NCBI GenBank assembly: GCA_017410365.1
Contig: JAFQQY010000032.1
Location: 45,719 to 109,718 of the forward strand
DNA from: Prevotella sp.
GTDB lineage: Bacteria > Bacteroidota > Bacteroidia > Bacteroidales > Bacteroidaceae
Length of the DNA: 64,000 bases
Direction of reading: 5' to 3'
The notes beneath the pieces are model-generated. The model worked only from the letters and a program-made list of their open reading frames with translations. It was not told the DNA's origin and did not search any database. The position numbers and the translations under genes are program-made. Shown in pieces: positions 62,986-64,000 of the stretch. The number at the start of each line of letters is the position of its first letter. The first letter of the stretch is position 1.

Positions 62986-63085
62986 TTTTTTGTAGTATCT
63001 TTGCATAAGATAAACTGCATCTCGCCATAACATTCAAGCAAGCTTGATGATTCTGGACTCGATTTGTAGTATCTTTGCATAACAT
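62986..63085 (+). promoter_or_regulatory. Duplicated promoter segment ahead of the nitroreductase gene
   Basis: TTTGTAGTATCTTTGCATAA-type sequence occurs twice, with -7 boxes TATCTTTG at 62996-63003 and 63070-63077, 74 bp apart. The second box is 25 bp before the ATG at 63103. The 74-bp interval contains an ATTCAAGCAAGCTTGATGAT palindrome-like stretch. Either tandem promoters or a dispersed promoter-carrying repeat. Confidence 0.6.
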
Positions 63086-63102
63086 ATAATACGAATCTCA
63101 AT

Positions 63103-63864
63103 ATGGAATCTATAAAAAACAGAAAGACAATAAGGAAATATTCAAGCAGAGAGGTTAGCGACGAACTGCTTAACCGCCTGCTCAGCGAGGCTGCACGCAC
63201 ACAGACAATGGGAAACCTGCAGTTGTATAGCGTGGTCGTAACTCGTTCGGCTGAGGGCAAGGAGAAACTTGGTCCTGCCCACTTCAACCAGCCCATGGTG
63301 AAAAATGCGCCTGTCGTGCTTACCATTTGCGCCGACTTCAACCGCACATCCACTTGGTGCCGCAACCGCAAGGCGGAACCGGGCTACGACAACCTGCTGT
63401 CGTTCTTCAACGCTTCTATCGACGCACTGCTCTACACACAGACATTTTGCAACCTGGCAGAAGAAGAGGGGCTGGGCTATTGCTACCTTGGCACAACGGT
63501 ATATATGCCGCAGATGATTATCGATGCCTTGCAGTTGCCGCAGCTGGTCATGCCTGTGGCAACAATCACTTTGGGATGGCCGGACGAAGACCCGGCACTC
63601 ACCGACCGCCTGCCATCAGACGCTTTCGTACATCAAGAGCAGTATAACGACTACACACCCGAAAGCATCGACCGCTTCTACGCCTACAAGGAGAGCCTTG
63701 AAGAAAACAAGCACTTCTGCGAGATAAACAACAAAGAAACGCTTGCACAAATCTTCACCGACATACGCTACACAACAAAAGACAATGAGGCAATGTCAGC
63801 TGGATTAATGGAGGCACTAAAAAAACAGGGATTTATTAAACCCCAATCGGTCATTAGAGCGTAA
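63103..63864 (+). CDS. Nitroreductase-family (FMN-dependent) oxidoreductase
   Basis: A 253-residue cytosolic protein. It starts SIKNRKTIRKYSSREVSDEL, the FMN-binding beginning of the nitroreductase family, followed by AARTQTMGNLQLYS. The later EEEGLGYCYLGTTVYMP and ATITLGWPDEDP complete the fold. The C-terminal extension about 195-253 resembles NfsA/FRP-type NAD(P)H-dependent reductases. The physiological substrate is unknown. It is divergent from the HTCS gene, sharing a 200-bp promoter region. Confidence 0.85.
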   Translation: MESIKNRKTIRKYSSREVSDELLNRLLSEAARTQTMGNLQLYSVVVTRSAEGKEKLGPAHFNQPMVKNAPVVLTICADFNRTSTWCRNRKAEPGYDNLLSFFNASIDALLYTQTFCNLAEEEGLGYCYLGTTVYMPQMIIDALQLPQLVMPVATITLGWPDEDPALTDRLPSDAFVHQEQYNDYTPESIDRFYAYKESLEENKHFCEINNKETLAQIFTDIRYTTKDNEAMSAGLMEALKKQGFIKPQSVIRA

Positions 63865-63935
63865 ATGTGATATTAAGAAATACTTTTTGCACTTTTGTCT
63901 ATTCTTTTTGGCATATTTTTCATGTCTCTTCAGTC

Positions 63936-63951
63936 GTATAGCCCGCTATAC
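63936..63951. other. Short inverted repeat GTATAG-CCCG-CTATAC near the window end
   Basis: A perfect 6-bp stem with a 4-base loop in the 136-bp non-coding stretch after the nitroreductase gene. No T-run follows, so termination is doubtful. The rest of the stretch shows nothing recognisable. Confidence 0.35.
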
Positions 63952-64000
63952 TCCTTTAGAACACATAAAAAATCTTCTCAAAAATAACAAGACAAACGCA

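Overview
The window looks like a chromosomal segment of a Bacteroidota gut or rumen bacterium, most likely Prevotella/Segatella. Supporting signs are the SusC/SusD pairs, a hybrid two-component sensor (HTCS), fasciclin lipoproteins, promoter boxes of the Bacteroidota form TAnnTTTG, absence of strong Shine-Dalgarno sequences, and a shared C-terminal tail on secreted enzymes. The genus is an inference; no rRNA or marker comparison was possible.

Positions 1-44,400 are a large pectin (rhamnogalacturonan I) utilisation region. It starts with the tail of an AraC/HTCS regulator. Minus-strand genes follow: a SASA-type acetylesterase, a PL11 lyase fused to autotransporter-type repeats, a double-domain esterase, and a roughly 17-kb operon (24694 down to 7600) in the order FAS1 - SusC - SusD - FAS1 - FAS1 - SusC - SusD. 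A large secreted protein of unknown function (25228-28080) precedes an unusual island. After the island come a second PL11-repeat fusion (minus) and, divergently on the plus strand, a TIM-barrel-like glycosidase with CBM13/FN3/LamG modules, a third PL11 and a GH2-like glycosidase. Together they would cleave and deacetylate the RG-I backbone and import the products through two SusCD transporters.

The island at about 24.8-31.2 kb is the most unusual part. It holds two divergent, homologous three-gene cassettes (DUF3791-like / DUF3990 ADP-ribosyltransferase-like / small helical protein). Direct copies of an AT-rich, nested-palindrome repeat of 260-300 bp lie to the left of, between and to the right of the cassettes, and inverted copies lie further left. 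The layout suggests a paired toxin-antitoxin-like or defence module carried by, or recombining through, a non-coding repeat family.

Positions 44,434-55,350 are mostly housekeeping genes on the minus strand: an MG2-like secreted protein, a BASS-family transporter, DnaA, an MlaD-type MCE protein, an N-acetylmuramoyl-L-alanine amidase with SPOR domain, FolB, and a class II (B12-dependent) ribonucleotide reductase. Positions 55,903-63,864 hold a secreted protein with chitobiase-like repeats, a complete HTCS and a nitroreductase-family protein. No rRNA, tRNA, CRISPR array, transposase or phage gene was seen.
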